From the NCBI RefSeq assembly GCF_021347895.1, contig NC_067135.1, positions 23,137,847-23,201,846 of the forward strand: a stretch of 64,000 bases of DNA. Direction: 5' to 3'. Under the pieces are notes generated by a model. That model did not search any database and had not been told where the DNA came from. It saw nothing but the letters and a program-made list of their open reading frames with translations. The position numbers and the translations under genes are program-made. Positions within the stretch are counted from its first letter, which is position 1; every line of letters starts with the position of its first letter. The stretch comes from Acanthochromis polyacanthus. Its lineage: Eukaryota > Chordata > Actinopteri > Pomacentridae. This document shows positions 50,377 to 63,423 of the stretch, in pieces.

Positions 50377-53300
50377 CTAATTAGAACATTGATTATTCTA
50401 CTGGTATTTATTACAGCAAACATTCTATCAATAACATTCATTTCTTTTTGCTTTGCACACAATTGATTTGGATTTCAATACAATATTTTTAAATATATGA
50501 AATTTAAAGCTAAACATCATACATTTGGTGTATCAGCTGTCTTTCCCAGGTCATTTACTGGATTGTTGTCATTTGTTAACTTTGTGTTGGTGCAAGAGAG
50601 AGGCAGATGTCCCCACTGTGTTTTTCTTCCTTTTCCATCATTATTCATTGCTTGTGATGGGCAGCTTAGCCGTGACAACTTGCTTAAGCCTCCAGAAAAG
50701 AAGAGAGCGACACCCCGAGCTAACAGCTAATACCTCTCAGTCCGTCAGGTCCAAATAAAGTCAAGAGTCGCCGACACAAAGGAATGTGACCTGGCTAATA
50801 AAAAGCAGACTTGGCTCCACAGATCGCATGTTTCTGAGAATATAAAAGGAATAGATGGAACATTTTTTTTTCTCTTTTAAGGGCTCCGATGGCTGACAGT
50901 GGTGCAGAAAATGGCACACGGGGGACACTGTTGTTGTCGCGGCAACCTTCCCAGAGCGGAAATCATGGTCTGTTCTGCCATTTGGATCGTAGCTGTTGTC
51001 CAGGAGGTGGATTACATACCAGCTGTTTGTGGCATTTTATGGCTCACCCAGCACAATGTCGCGGTTGTAATTATGCTCTTTTTGTTTCATCTGGCGACAA
51101 ATAAAAGTCTGAACGGTCGCCTCTCCTCTCGTTGCTTATACGGTCTTATGTGAGTGTTACTGGTTGTGTGGGCTTCTGCCTGATGCTGTCATATCCCTGT
51201 AATGGAATTAGCTCCAGTTCCCAGACACCTCCTGGTAAGAGGCCAAAAAGGCATGGAGAAAATGAGCTGGTGACTTACTGGAAGTATTCTGTTTCAGATT
51301 ACATCTAAGCAGGTCACAAAACACAAAATCTTTACACGTGCACAAAGTTCTGAGAGATTTGTATGTTGTTGGCAAATTTACAGTTTGTCTCACAGCAGAT
51401 GGGGAACATATTTCATTCAGGCATCAGTGGCCTTCGTTTTTTGTAAAGTATATTAAGTTTTGATAGAATATGCATCAATCAGACAGAAGATTACAACCAC
51501 CTGTCTGTGCTATGAAAAGCCAGTTTGACACATCCAGACTTTCTTTTTGTGGGGAACCTCTATGGATAGCTATACTCTACGGTAATGTAGTTTTATTGAA
51601 TTATCTGGAGCCTGAATTTCCCTTTCAGGAGACAAATAAATGATGAGTTACCAAAACCTTGGCATCTCAACAGCTATTGAAAGAATTGCTGTGAGAAGAG
51701 TCATGGTTTCCAGAGAATAAATTGTTGTCATTTGTTCACTTTGTGTTGGTGCAAGAGAAAGAGGCAGAACACCTGAATTTACTCCCTAGAAACCATGTCT
51801 AATGTCATAATAATTCTTCCCATATCAGTTGAGATTCCAAAGTTTTGGTGACTCATTTATTTCCTTCCTGAAAGAGAAATTTGTGTTCAATAAAATGACA
51901 TTAATACAGAGCAAAGCTGCCCATATAGTGTATTTTCTCCTTGCATTTTGAGCCCTCTTTGAGTCCAACTTGACCGCCTTTCCACTTTCCTACGAAAACA
52001 GATAAACAAACTGTACCGAAATAAAAGAGGAGATGAAAAGGATCTGACATTGGAGAGATGAGACAGATAAACACTGGGGATGCTGTGACATGATAGAAAG
52101 GCAGCGTTAAGCTAAATATGGCACGATAAAGATCCAGGAAAGAAAAATCTGAATGTAATTGGAGGAAGGTTTGAAGCATCGGATGACCGCTCTTCTCCCT
52201 GTTTCACTGAACCAGATAACAACCACTCGTGCTTTGAATATATTAATGCACACAAACACCTCTACAAAGACAAAAAGTGAAAATGGACCGAGCTTTAGAG
52301 TTTGCAGAGCCAAATGGATCAAACTGATCACGGCATGATCCTCCATTAATGCTCAGACAAGCTTCAGTCTGTCAACATTCCAAGTCCTTCCATCGTTTCA
52401 ACAGAGCCTAAAGTTTTAGTGACATTTATGAAACAAACCTGGAGCAGAGATGTGTAAAATGAAGCCCCGTCTTGTGTTGACACATGTCGGCCTCAGTAAT
52501 CCCAATATCTCCTAAAAATGACTCTAATTATTCTGTATTTTGCAAAAGTAACCTTTGAATATCTCAATACTATTTGATTTTTATTTATTGCATTTTTAAT
52601 TCTCTGCCTTTAATCCCAAAGGGAACTAGCCCTTTCTTTGCAGAGAAAAAAAAATCACAAATAATTTGCTCAACTTGGACTTCATTTGGTGCAGATAAGT
52701 TCTGCTATAAAGCCTAAATCCGTCACAATGAAGTGGAAAATGGTCAAAAAATCACAGAACAATGTCTGCTTTGTTAGCTTCTTGCTGCTCAAAAACTGGG
52801 ACACTCAACCTGAGTTATAATTTTATACAATAATGGATGTCTCCCTGTTTAATTTGAAACAAACTGTATAATTTATATAACTTCTACTGATTTACAGAAT
52901 TAGCATTTATATCTGTGCTAAATTACATTTTGTGGACTCGGCATTGAGTTTCTCTTGAAGTCATAAAAAGCATCCATAACAATATGCAGCTCCTTTTAAA
53001 GACCGTACAGTAAACAATCAAGACTTTAAGGTAGTTTGCTAACATTTGCTAATTCGCATTAAGTGTTAGTGGTGCAGGTATTTATTTAAAAAAAAAGTTT
53101 TCATGATAAAAGCTGCAGAAGTTATTACAGTTGGTCCTGTACAAAGTGTGAATCATACCTATGCCTTGTCGGCATGAAATACCTGCCAAGTTTTGGCTAT
53201 AAGGACTTTTATAGAGCTTACTGCAAGTGTTCTCCTTGAAACCGAGTCATGATATTTTTCTGTAAAGTGCTTTTTGTACTTTGTGGTGAAACATTTTCAA

Positions 53301-53517
53301 AGAAAGATCTCATGTTTCTCCCTCTGATCAGGCGCTGGAGTGTAGGCATCTGCAAGGTTTAATTGCAGATGTTGCAAAGTAATGCAAGAGTACTGTAGCA
53401 GATTACTTTCATTGGGGAGTAAATAAGTAAAGTAATACTTTACTCTGTAAAAAACATGTAATATGGGACTGCTCATGGTGGAGCTAGAGGAAGAATTAGG
53501 GGATCACAACAGTCATT
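50377..53517. other. Anonymous sequence
   Basis: About 3.1 kb without a recognised gene or transposon. Overlapping frames of 60-92 codons (for example at 50497-51153) show no domain. The part at 50580-51150 is somewhat GC-richer and repeat-free. Confidence 0.45.
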
Positions 53518-54345
53518 AGGACCAGATTTTATGCCAAACAAAGACAAGATAAGACAGAAGACAGGACAAAAAACATAAAATAAGACATGAATAGACAAAA
53601 GACACGACACAACATGAAAAGACAAAACACATTGCAAGACAAAAGACAGGACAAAAGACAAAAGACACGATATAACAAGACGCAAAAAGACACAACATGA
53701 AAAAATAGGACAAAAGACATGACACGACATGGAAAGACAAAAGACACGACAAGACAAAAGACATGACACAAAAAGACAAAAGACACAAAACACAAAAAAG
53801 CAAGAGACATGACATGAAAAGACAAGATACAACAAGAAAAGACAAAAGACATAGAAAAACAATAGACACAGCACAAAAAGACAAAAGACACAACACAACA
53901 TGAAAAGACTAAAAGACATGACATGACAAAAGAAAAGACAGGACAAAAGACACAATACCACAAAACACAGGACAAAGGACAAAAGACACAACATGACGAG
54001 ATGCGAAAAGACAACACGAAAAGACAAAAAACACGACATGACATGACATGACAAGACAAGAAAAGACAAAAGACATGACATGAAAAGACAAGACACAACA
54101 CCAAAAGACATGACATGACAAAGCATCACACAACAGAAAACATGACACGAAAAGACAAGACACGAAAAGCCACAAGACGTGACAGAAGACGATAAACACG
54201 ACAAAAGACACGAAAAAGACCCAGCGCGACACGACAAAAGACACAAAAGACAAATGATACAACAAGAACACAAAACGAGAAAAGACACGACAAAGGACCA
54301 TAAGCACGACAAAAGACGTGACAAAAGACTAAAGACACAATACCG
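53518..54345. repeat. GACAC/GACAA simple-repeat array
   Basis: About 830 bp of the plus strand consist of GACAA, GACAC, GACAT and AAAGACA words (for example GACAAAAGACACGACA). Nearly all C is preceded by GA. The minus strand stays open in several frames because stops are rare in GTC/TTTTG repeats. The longest, 308 codons at 53473-54399, reads as C/F/L/S/V-rich VFCLFLSCHVMSC-type peptide and is not a gene. Confidence 0.9.
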
Positions 54346-56275
54346 TGTTAATCCCACAGTGGCTAAATTTGCATTGCTCCACCAGCAAAGACGATGCAAA
54401 CATTATAGGAAATTTAGCACAAAATAATAATAATAATAATGAAAAACAAGATTTACATAAGTACTAACTACAAAAATAAGGTTAGTTCAATAACATTAAG
54501 TAGCAAAACACCTATGTAGCATATGTTCTGGAGTATGTATAAAAAATAATTCTGCACAGGGTATTTTAAAGGCCAGAATAGTCATCCTTCTACTGACACA
54601 TGTTGAGCTTTTCAGCCTAGAGGAGCATCAGAGGATCTCCACAATCAGCAGGGTTTAGACTACAGACTATTACTAGAATCCATCCACAGGTTGTTGAGAT
54701 ATTTTTCTCTGATCGATGGGTCAGCCCTAAATTTTCCCTGAGCCCTGCTACTGATGTGAGAACACGAAAGTAGGTTTTAATCACTTGTACTCTGAGGAAA
54801 TGCAGTCTGATTTTGTTATGACTCCCTAAAATCCCCTCGCAGTGTTTCAAAAGCTCCGACGTTGGGCTGTCAGGATTTAGGGGTGACGACAACCGCCTCT
54901 AAACTCAAGAACAGAAGGCTGTGCCTGGGAGCTGTTTTGAAATGAAGTTGGCTTTTCATGGCCCTTTGCTCGTTCTGTGACGAAGCCAGTTTTAAATGAA
55001 CAATAAGTCGGCAGCGGTCCTATTTAGCCGGTTTCAGCGAGGTAATTACCAGCAGAGCCTCGGAGTGCAGCATTATCCAATACGTTCACCCCCGCCGTGG
55101 AGTCTGGAGAGGAGACTCCGAGACACTCAAAGGATTCCCACACCAAAACAAGTCGGTCCGCACACATGGCGGCAATTATTCTTAAAGGCTTTTGAAAGAA
55201 GTACAGATGAGAGGCAGCAGCTGGGACTGAACTCAGCCGTCTGATAGCATCAATGATAACACTGCTAGATCAGAGTAGCACTGATATGTATAGAAAACCT
55301 CATTAGTCTGAGATAAAAGAAAAGATTAAATCGACTTTTAGAAGCACTGCTGGACTTTATTAAGCTCCTTTCTCTGATTATATTCTTAATTAGTTTGAAT
55401 GAAAGTTTCAGTAATTTGGTTACTTATCAAGATTTTTCAATACAAAACATTCTCGGAAAGGGTTAAAGACGCCAACAAACACAGAACATCAATTTCTCTG
55501 TTCATTTTTTACTTCTTATTTAATCTAGAGGACATTTTTTACAGCCCCAGAAATGAGAATTTGCTAATCAAGATCAATAGATGTAGTTCAGCCTGAAAAT
55601 GTTTGATTTTTACGCTGGAGTCTGGAGGACTTATTACTCTCTAGTTAAACTAGAGAAAAAACAGAATACAGAGAGATAATAACAAGCACTATAAAGTACT
55701 AACAACAGCACAATTAGCATTTGTGAGCCTGTTTTCAGAACACAAATTGGGACTTTACCACTGAAGTTGCTCTAACTTGCATATATTTGTTGCACTTTCA
55801 TTGCAAAAATGATAAAATTATCGTAAATTTAAAACAAAGAGCAATTAAAGAAATTAACTTCTCAGAAATTCAATCCATTCTCAAAATGAGGACAGTGTCA
55901 TGTACCTTGTATGATAGAAATCTATACATTTACATTGTATTTTTGTTAATTTCCCAAATAAAAATAACCATTATGAGTCAGTAAATGAAACCTCAATTAA
56001 TAAAGCTGGTTCAAACACAATTAGCAAAGCTAGTTTCTCAGTTCTTATCATTTTAGTCCTTGTGATTTTCCCCACTGCTACAAATTTCTTTCTGAGGCGC
56101 CAAAAATTTGCATGATGCAGGAAAATCCTTTTTGTTTTTATTGCTGCAGAAAATACATCAACACCGTGGACAGTTAAGAGCTAGGTCAGTGAAGATTTGC
56201 TTGTTTTAAGCAATTAGCAGTGGCTTTTTTAATAGTTTACTCATGCTAGCAACATAGCAGTCTTTGCCAAAACTT
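54346..56275. other. Anonymous sequence, candidate conserved non-coding part at 54.9-55.25 kb
   Basis: No gene is called. An (AAT)n tract lies at about 54425-54440. The stretch 54900-55250 has even composition, no repeats and an 82-codon frame without a domain; it is a candidate for comparative analysis only. Confidence 0.45.
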
Positions 56276-56640
56276 CACTATGGTTCATAAGTTTGGCGTC
56301 ACCCAGATAATTTCATGTTTGCCATGAAAACTCACACTTTTATTCATGTGCTAATATAATTGCACAAGGGTTTTCTAATCATCAATGAGCCTTTCAACAC
56401 CATTAGCTAACACAATGTAGCATTAGAACACAGGAGTGATGGTTGCTGGAAATGTTCCTCTGTACCCCTATGGAGATATTCCATTAGAAATCAGCCATTT
56501 CCATCTAGAATAGTCATTTACCACATTAAAAATGTGTAGACTGTACTTCTGATTCATTTAATATATCTTCATTGGAAAAAAAATGCTTTTCTTTCAATAA
56601 TAAGGACATTTCTAAGTGACCCAAAACTTTTGAACGATAG
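56276..56640. mobile_element. Second copy of the GTTCATAAGTTTGG MITE
   Basis: It is colinear with 25740-26101 over its whole length (for example TTTTCTAATCATCAATGAGC, CAATGTAGCATTAGAACACA and CTATGGAGATATTCCATTA). The ends are more decayed (CACTATGGTTCATAAG and TTTTGAACGATAG), and the flanking TA is no longer visible. Confidence 0.8.
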
Positions 56641-59617
56641 AAAGTGACAGCTGAGTTTTCTTTAAGCTCAAGTCGGAGGCAAAGTTTTAAGACAAAATAG
56701 AAAAAAAATGAAGAAAGAAAATCTGATTTGTTTCTTTTAGCTTCTTTTGGAGCTGCAGAGAGTAAACACCGGAGGAAAATCTGTCAGATGGTGAATGCAA
56801 ATACTCCATGTTAGGTGGATGTGTACGGAGGTTCACTTTAACTCTTTAACATCACCACCGTGTTCACAGGTTGTTCAATGAATGCTGCTTTAAGTCACCT
56901 TCTGAAGCCATAAGAGGATAAAACAGCCAAATTTGACATAATCTGCATACAACCATCTTTTTTTTTCATCTGAAAAGCATCAAAGCTGTATTTTGCACAC
57001 TGATTGCATTTCATAAAATCTGCTTTTATTATTAGAGCTCCGTCTGAAACTTGAGCAGTTGGCCCGACACCTCCCACAGCACAATTATTAAAGAGCTTAA
57101 CAACAAAATTTAATTTAAATTTGATCCAGCGTGCTGTGCTGTGGAGAATAAAAGGCTAATGGTGATACTGCAACCTTCACCTCTGCTGAGACGCAAAAAC
57201 TAATGCAGAGCGGCTGCTGGGGGAAAATCGGTACACAGAGAGAGAGAGGGGAAAGTAATGGGCATCATAATTGGACCGTCTGTGTGTTGTGGACAGAAAT
57301 GACTCCCCGACACAAACATGAAGCTGGTTTTTGTAGCTGGAACAGTGAAATGAACAGCCCCATGCATGAAATACGAGAGCCAGGAGATGCTCTGAAGCAA
57401 GATTTGAAGGGTGTGAGGATGTTATGAGACTGTTGATGATCATTTTATTGTTGGATTCTGTTTTTATGGATATATAATTTGGAAGCAAGACCTAATGACA
57501 GCTTGCAAGAGCCAAGTGTAGAAAGAACGTCACTTTTGTGTAACACCTAGTGAGGGCTGTGAGGCTAACAAGCTGAGGAATCAACTACAGTCTGATGTGT
57601 TTCCATCTTCTCTGTCTCATCAGTGTCACTCCGTCCTCTTATATGTCCCTGCAGTCGTTTTACAACAGAGACACGGCAGACGTTATCATACACCGGGGGC
57701 TCCATTAAACTCATAGTGCAAACTGAAGTGAACAGCCTCCCTCTAATAGGCCGCCGTACAGCTCCAAACATCGCGCACCCTCCAGCACATGGCCATAAAG
57801 GAAATTGAATGGCCTTAAAGCTGCAGCGCATGGATTTGGCCCAAAAAAAATCAAATAAAAATCAAATATATAAAGCAAAAGGCTGATTTGCTGCGCAGTT
57901 TGGTGTTTATTAGAAAAACACACTTTAAAAAAAAAACCCCTCTTCATTATTATTTCATAAGCAGGATGTTATAGCGTGATAAATACTTGCATGCCCGGGG
58001 CTGAGGAGGGTTTCGCTAAATTATTTGGAGATCTAATCACTTTAACTCTAATATCTTGCTGTTTTATGATGATGATTAAGCTCCGACCGCTGTGAGGATG
58101 TTAGAACTTCACGGCCTCGACTCTGCTGCGATAAAACGTCATGCGACACAGAACTATGAAGCTGCGATGTCGTCCTTCACCTCGACCTGCACTGCAAATG
58201 GAAAAGTACCGCACCGAGGAGCACAATGCGGAGAAATGAAGAATATAGAGTCTCATGTAAGCCGTGTTGTAACAGCACAGAAAGAGAAGAATCTATCCGG
58301 CTGCACTGCTGAAAAGGAGATTCATATTAACTCCACTTGCAAAACATTATTGTCACTGTCTTGGTGCCTGTTCTCATGAATGTGCTGTAATTGGTTTGGA
58401 TTTTTTGGAAACATCACACAGCTTCAACATCTCCGTCATCAGAATCCAGTATTTCAAATGATGCAATCAGTTCATTTCATCTAAAAGGATACAGCTACAG
58501 CATTTGTTTGTAGAACAGAATAGAATATACTGATCCGAAATAGGAAATTCATTTGTAACAGCAGCATGTGAAGATAGACAACCGAGGCAACAGACAAGGA
58601 GGAGTGAGGTGGGACTGAGCTGAGGGAGGTACCAGAGGTTGTAGAGGAGAGGCAAGCTTACGAGGATGAAGGTAGAAGTCTGGGTTAGAGGAGGTGGTGG
58701 ACCTGGTCACTCCAGTCTCAGTGAGTGCCGTAAGGAGGAATGTTCAAACTACCTCCCTTCCTCCTGTTCCTTTTATTCCAGCTCATCTCCCTCTACGTCT
58801 CTTGCGTAGAAATTCCTCCAGAATATCATATCTAAACATCCCGTCAGTTTTGGAGAGCTCAGTGAGATCAAAGGTTCCTGTCGGAGTAAACAACAACAGG
58901 TCGGCTCCATTGCTCCTCAGGTAGAACTCCATTGAGCAACAGTAGCAACGGTCTTTTCCACTCCGTTTCCTTTTCTCACTCCTCCAAGATAATCAAAAAA
59001 GTAGGGAAAAAAACATTTAAATCGCCAGCAATTGTAATAAAAAAACAAAAACATTTGGCATGAAGAAAAAAAACACCCTAAACTGAAAACACAGGACTTA
59101 AAAGCTGCCGTAATAGGTTGCTTCATCACCGGTGCCTTCTTGTTTTCTTTCAAATTCGAAAAGAAATCTGATTTATATTGTCCATATTCAAGAAGCCAAT
59201 ACAGGTCTTCAAGCTTTCTGTCAGCATCTCCAAGTCGCACAAATGCGAGGTTTTCTAATTTTACCTCTGATCCTCTTTTCATGTTGCCAAGCCAAGCAGC
59301 GCAAAGGCCTGATTGTGCCTAAAAGTAGCACAGCAAAGTTTATGTGGGCATTTTTGCAAAGTATATGGTGCTAAAAGCTTGGAAATGTAGTGACACTGTC
59401 CACATGGGCCATAGGAAAACGCTGGCGAGCTAATTATCAGCAAAACTAGTAAACATGCTAATCAGATGCCTACTGTGGTTGTAAGTTTATTCCAGACATA
59501 TTTCTACTGTCAGTTATTGTATCTGTTGAAGGAACCAATCAAGAATCTGTTCATATGTTTGCTGTAATGGAGTGTTCGATGGTTCACAGATGGTTCTGTT
59601 TTAGTTGTTTAGCTTCA
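56641..59617. other. Anonymous sequence
   Basis: About 3 kb with no recognised gene or transposon. Frames of 60-121 codons on both strands lack domains. The parts at 57560-57830 and 58090-58380 are less AT-rich and repeat-free. Confidence 0.45.
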
Positions 59618-59720
59618 CAGCATCAGTTACCAAGGAGACAAAGCTCGACAGTGACAGTTACCATCGAGATCTAGCAGGTTAAAAGACCTTCGTAACACTG
59701 AAAACTCTGACTTCAACCTA
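59618..59720 (-). repeat. Two-unit relative of the 47-kb minisatellite
   Basis: Read on the minus strand, the sequence holds about two diverged units of the 31-bp repeat (ACAGCATCAGTTACCAAGGA and CAGTTACCATCGAGATCTAG on the plus strand). The neighbouring GAGATCTAGCAGGTTAAAAG and CACTGAAAACTCTGACTT match the complement of the unique flank at 47120-47180. It appears to be the unexpanded form of the minisatellite locus, in inverted orientation. Confidence 0.65.
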
Positions 59721-60848
59721 TGTGGACCCCAGGGGTATAAAACTTGTCATATTTTATTATTTATAAGTTGGATTTTTCAGTCCCTTTAGGTAGTTGTCAC
59801 CCACGTAATTGCCATCACATACACCAAAGCTTATTTGATTCCAACCAGGTTTGTGGTGTCTATATAAAAATCATTTTAGGGTAGATGCAGATCCCAGCCA
59901 GACCCCAGACTGTGCATCTTTTTGTGCAGTTCTATGCAGTTATTTCTCCTTAGCTGCCTCCAGTCCTCCCTCAACAACCTCCTCCTGGTCTCCTGTGCAT
60001 CCTTCTCCGGTTCCTGCTGACCTTCTCCACTTCAAATCCCTCCACTCCACAAAGTGACTCTCACATAAGGTTTCCTTTAGCTTTTCACCTGCAGCAGCTC
60101 TGCGGGTCTGCTTTTAGCTCCTGTCAGTGTGAGACTTATTTGGCCCGTCTACAGCTCTGTTAGCTCTCTGATGAGTGAGTTTTCGAAGGGGATGTCAGCG
60201 GGCTGATTGTCAAACACTCTCACAGCTGACGGATGCTGCTAATTGACATCCAACCGGATGAGTTCCTTCCTTCATAACAGTTCCTCCAGCCTCTAAAATG
60301 AACCCTCACCTCCATGGTTTCTATACCTAGACCTGCACTCTTTTCACCACAAACTTCACATTTAACTCCCTGCACTCAGATACTTCACTTATCAGAATGT
60401 AGAGATGGTTGGATTTAGCTGTGAATCTACACGTCTCCTAAAAGCCAAACAGCTTTCCCATTTCAGCAAGAAAAAAAAAAGACAGGACAGACACCGTTAT
60501 CCTTTTTGCACAAAATAGTTTGTCTAGATCAGTGGGCTAGTTGGCAGAGACAAGTCGGCCCCGAAGGGTTTAAAATGCAGGCTTAGTCTTCATTAACGCC
60601 ACACTTTGAAGTTTCCACATTCGTCTCAAACAAAGGGACCTTAAAAGACGATACCTCTGGAGTCCAGCCTGATTTCTGTCTTTTCCAAGTACTAAATACA
60701 GCGGGGTCATGGACACTCAGTGTAATCTCATTTTTTTCTTTTTTTTTTTTTTTTACTGAACATCAACTTTGACAAAGAGGAAAAATTACAGTTAATGCAG
60801 AAACACTTTAAGGAGAAGGTAGAACATACAACAAGGACAAAATAACAG
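59721..60848. other. Anonymous sequence
   Basis: No gene is recognised. A long T-rich run lies at about 60728-60755. Confidence 0.5.
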
Positions 60849-61610
60849 TGTAAATATTCACGGAAAACATGAAATTATCTGGGTGACCCCAAACTTGTGA
60901 GCAGTAGTGTAGGTATTGCTGATCTGGGTTTGTGCAGCTTTAAACAAATATGCTGGTGTTTAGGCTAACAAAAGCTGCTCAGATTTGACTGAAACTGACA
61001 AACTTCTGTGGTATGTTTGCTTCTTATTTTGGTGTCTCAAAGACTTTCTGTTTGCCATTTTATGAAATGCCGTCTTGATGCTCGACGTCCCACGTTGCTG
61101 CATTTTGTCAGAGTTAGCTGCAGAAATCTGTGGATATGAAGAGCATTAAAGGTGGCAGAGCAGCAGAGTGACACAGTGAAGCAGAATGTAAAGAGTGACA
61201 GGGACAGCAATAGATTTTAATGGAGCCCTCAGTGCATCCTGCAGTATGAGGTGACACTCCAAAGACAACAGGAGGGTGACAGATGTGATGTGAAACCTGC
61301 AGACCACCACAGTGCAGGTGTTCTGGTCACTAACATGCAACCTGACAGTGTGTTTGTTCATTGAATGGTTTTCATGGTTTTCTCTAATTTAATGTAACTT
61401 CTACGACTAGCTAAAACGTTTTTCAGAAATAAATATGGACACACAGGACATTGCTGTGTGTGTGGACATGTGCCTGCTTTCCAAGAACTGATTTAGATTC
61501 ATGGTCGCCAGCTGATTCTGGGCGAGTGACGGATGTCTGACTGTGAGACGGCACTCGGATACGGATACTGTCGATCTTTGCAACAAACCTAAACGGAGAG
61601 CTAACAAAAA
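60849..61610 (-). repeat. Composite repeat R2, copy 2, with a MITE stub
   Basis: It is the inverted counterpart of 24453-25800 without the 618-bp insertion. At 60849-60910 it keeps the first 60 bp of the MITE of 25740, joined at the same point (GGTATTGCTGATCTGGG next to the terminus), so both copies share one ancestral junction. The single GCACTGTGG target sequence lies at about 61308-61316 on the complement. Confidence 0.75.
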
Positions 61611-63007
61611 TAACAAACTGTCATTTAATGGAGGAAAATAGGAGTGTGTTTTGGACAAACAATAAGCTTTGTTCTACTGCAGTTTGCATGTTCTAACTGC
61701 ATGAACCACTCCTGTACAACTTCCCTCAGAGTTGTTTTTTGGGTAGAAAAAACTACTGACTTCTACCTACTGACTGGCCCTGAAAGATTTGCTGTGCAAC
61801 GGAAACAGAAAGTCTAAAAGAAGCAATCAGTCAACTCATACTTTTCCTGATTGGCAAGGCATGATATTGGCCCGTATTTATTTTAAGAAAGAGGTAAACT
61901 TTCTGAAATAAAATTGCAAAATCACCTTTTCGCTTTCGAATATGTGAAAAATAAATATTGATTCGTAGAAGGGAACCTGTTGGGAAGTACAGACTTTTTT
62001 GTGAGCCGATCTTGGAACAACCTTCCCCCTTGTATCCCCCTGATCCAGGTGTTGTTCCAGTCCAGGTATAAAACCCTGCTGGCTGTGGTGTTAGTCTTCA
62101 AAGCATTGTTCAGCTGTGGTATTTGAACCTACATTGCTTTTATGAAATATAAAAGAATCCAGGATCTACAGTACAACACATCCATGCCACTCTACACTAA
62201 TAATGACAACAACCACAGCCAGAAGTACAGTGGCAGTAATGTCTGGAGATATTTCAGCTCAAGGATGCAGTGGTTATCATGGCTAGTCAACTTCACTGCA
62301 CTCCTCAGTTATTCTATATGGGTGAAAGGAACAGCAAAATGTACTGTGACGCAATATAAAACACCGATGGAATCTGAACACGATAAGATGCAAAATTCAT
62401 TGTGAAGAAAAGCAAAAGATGCTCAGTGAGTGGATGTACCTTTACTGGAACTGAGCGTCCTAAAGTGCATTGGGAAAAAAAACAGATATATGACTTTCTG
62501 TATTTATAAATTTTCTGTAACATGACTTTTAAGTAGCTTGCCTTGTTTACATGGCTTAATAAATTCATTTTATGTGCCGACAGATGCAAACATGAAACCT
62601 CTTCTGCTGCCAGCTGTACTGAAAGGTAAGAAAATCTCACCTCTGCACTGGAATTTTGAAAGAAATTTAACACTTACATGGAGGTTTAAAACTTTTCATG
62701 TTTCACTGGAAAATATCAGGTGAACTAGCCTATTTTAGTTACTGAGGTAAGGTGTAGTATTAAAATTATTAGTTTAACCGATTTCAGAGGTAAAGCTGTG
62801 CATCATTAATAACATTAATAGCATTGCTAGCTAGCAGCAACTATAGCTGATTTTCTACTGTGGGCTAATAAAGCTAATTCATGATTTCTGCATGACTCAT
62901 GTGGACTTAGAAACCAAATTTGCACGTTTTTATTGAGAGTACAAAAATTAATCTTCGTCAGGTACATTGCTTCTTAGATCGAGTGCATAAAAATACATAT
63001 TTCACCA
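61611..63007. other. Anonymous sequence
   Basis: No gene is recognised. The 119-codon minus-strand frame at 62314-62673 and the 87-codon plus-strand frame at 62142-62405 have no domain. Confidence 0.45.
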
Positions 63008-63423
63008 TGTTGACGGCTCGGCGCCGGATTGGCTCGGTTTGCTTGGAGGGCGGACGTAAAAGAGGAAGATGATGTCAGAGAGAGAGAGGACCAGATGGGC
63101 GAGTCATTCTGCGAAGAGTCCCAACCGGCACACAGCAGCACAGTCCATCTTGTTATTTGTTTAAGAGAGGAGAGAGATCGAGCTGCCACTTTTTGTTTCA
63201 TTCGTTCCCACTTGTTTTCGGGAAATTAGCGTGGTTTTGTTTAGTGATTTTTGGCTCAAGCTCATCCGTACTTTTAGTTTGTTTAATACAACCTTTGTTT
63301 ATATTCGTTTATTGGAAATAAATTGTCCCTTTCTTTGGAAAAAGCTGTGGTGTGTGCTGCTTGAGGCTTTAACAGGATGACAGTTTCATGCTACGTTCCG
63401 TGACCCCTAGGCTGGGCGTAACA
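63008..63423 (+). mobile_element. Possible solo LTR of a retrotransposon
   Basis: The segment begins TGTTGACGGCTC and ends GGGCGTAACA, giving TGTT..AACA inverted ends. It is GC-rich at first, then has AATAAA at 63318-63323 followed by a T-rich/GT-rich stretch, as in an R-U5 region. The flanking five bases do not match, so the boundaries are uncertain and a host promoter or another repeat remains possible. No internal retroelement genes are adjacent. Confidence 0.3.

Noticed and set aside
53473..54399. 308-codon open frame on the minus strand, the second-longest non-transposase candidate by eye
   Set aside because: It lies almost wholly in the GACAC/GACAA array. Overlapping frames are open too, and the peptide is a C/F/L/S/V mixture set by the repeat.
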